Below the pieces are notes generated by a model. That model had not been told where the DNA came from and searched no databases. It saw nothing but the letters and a program-made list of their open reading frames with translations. A stretch of 33,050 nucleotides of DNA, taken from assembly GCA_022772475.1 (NCBI GenBank), contig JALEZQ010000100.1:1-33050 (forward strand). The letters are read 5' to 3'. Both the position numbers and the translations under genes were made by a program. Positions 33,042 to 33,050 of the stretch are shown here, one piece after another. The stretch is from Bacteroidales bacterium (lineage in GTDB: Bacteria > Bacteroidota > Bacteroidia > Bacteroidales > Bacteroidaceae). Positions within the stretch are counted from its first letter, which is position 1; each line of letters starts with the position of its first letter.

Positions 33042-33050
33042 CCTGTCAAA

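Overview
The window reads as a chromosomal segment of a Bacteroidales bacterium, most likely Prevotellaceae. The evidence is the promoter type (-33 TTTG/TTG, a spacer of about 20 bp, then -7 TAnnTTTG, seen upstream of several genes), the scarcity of Shine-Dalgarno sequences, and the gene set: a TPR-ribH pair, class III fructose-1,6-bisphosphatase, HU proteins, a Bacteroidetes-type TamB and a class A beta-lactamase. No taxonomic search was possible. Almost all of it is ordinary housekeeping DNA; the accessory material is at the two ends.

Layout. (1) 1-2650, minus strand and visibly more A+T-rich than the rest: partial class A beta-lactamase, hexapeptide acetyltransferase, FKBP isomerase, FMN-binding split-barrel protein and thioredoxin. 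Two gene scraps lie here: an in-frame coding tail after the FKBP stop and an amber-interrupted DUF1653 remnant. (2) A palindrome (2673-2737), then recF on the minus strand. (3) 4000-13800, plus strand: TPR membrane protein, ribH, tRNA-Tyr, thiD, fabD, a GH13 amylase, ftsY, rimO, HU, and an HU-transmembrane-LysM fusion. (4) 13900-25400: an unknown membrane protein, a GH20 beta-hexosaminidase, fbp, sdaA and tamB. tamB has no ATG, GTG or TTG ahead of its membrane anchor. (5) 25440-31400: trxA, three small genes of uncertain role, pgk with a textbook terminator, and an orphan substrate-binding lipoprotein overlapping a large TPR gene. (6) 31400-33050: about 1.65 kb without a credible gene but dense in repeats.

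The last block is the most unusual part. Two diverged copies of an element of about 132 bp (31572-31703 and 32911-33041) bracket about 1.2 kb. That segment holds a row of stem-loops, an 18-bp perfect inverted repeat around 89 bp, and a tandem array of four 200-202 bp units plus a partial fifth. Each unit carries two inverted versions of one palindromic hairpin. One stem position passes through C-G, T.G and T-A states between copies, which suggests that the structure itself is maintained.

Functionally the middle of the window covers DNA repair (RecF), cofactor synthesis (RibH, ThiD), fatty-acid initiation (FabD), membrane targeting (FtsY), ribosome modification (RimO), nucleoid proteins, glycan and central carbon metabolism (GH13, GH20, Fbp, Pgk, SdaA) and envelope biogenesis (TamB). 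Most genes look like short or single transcription units rather than one pathway operon.
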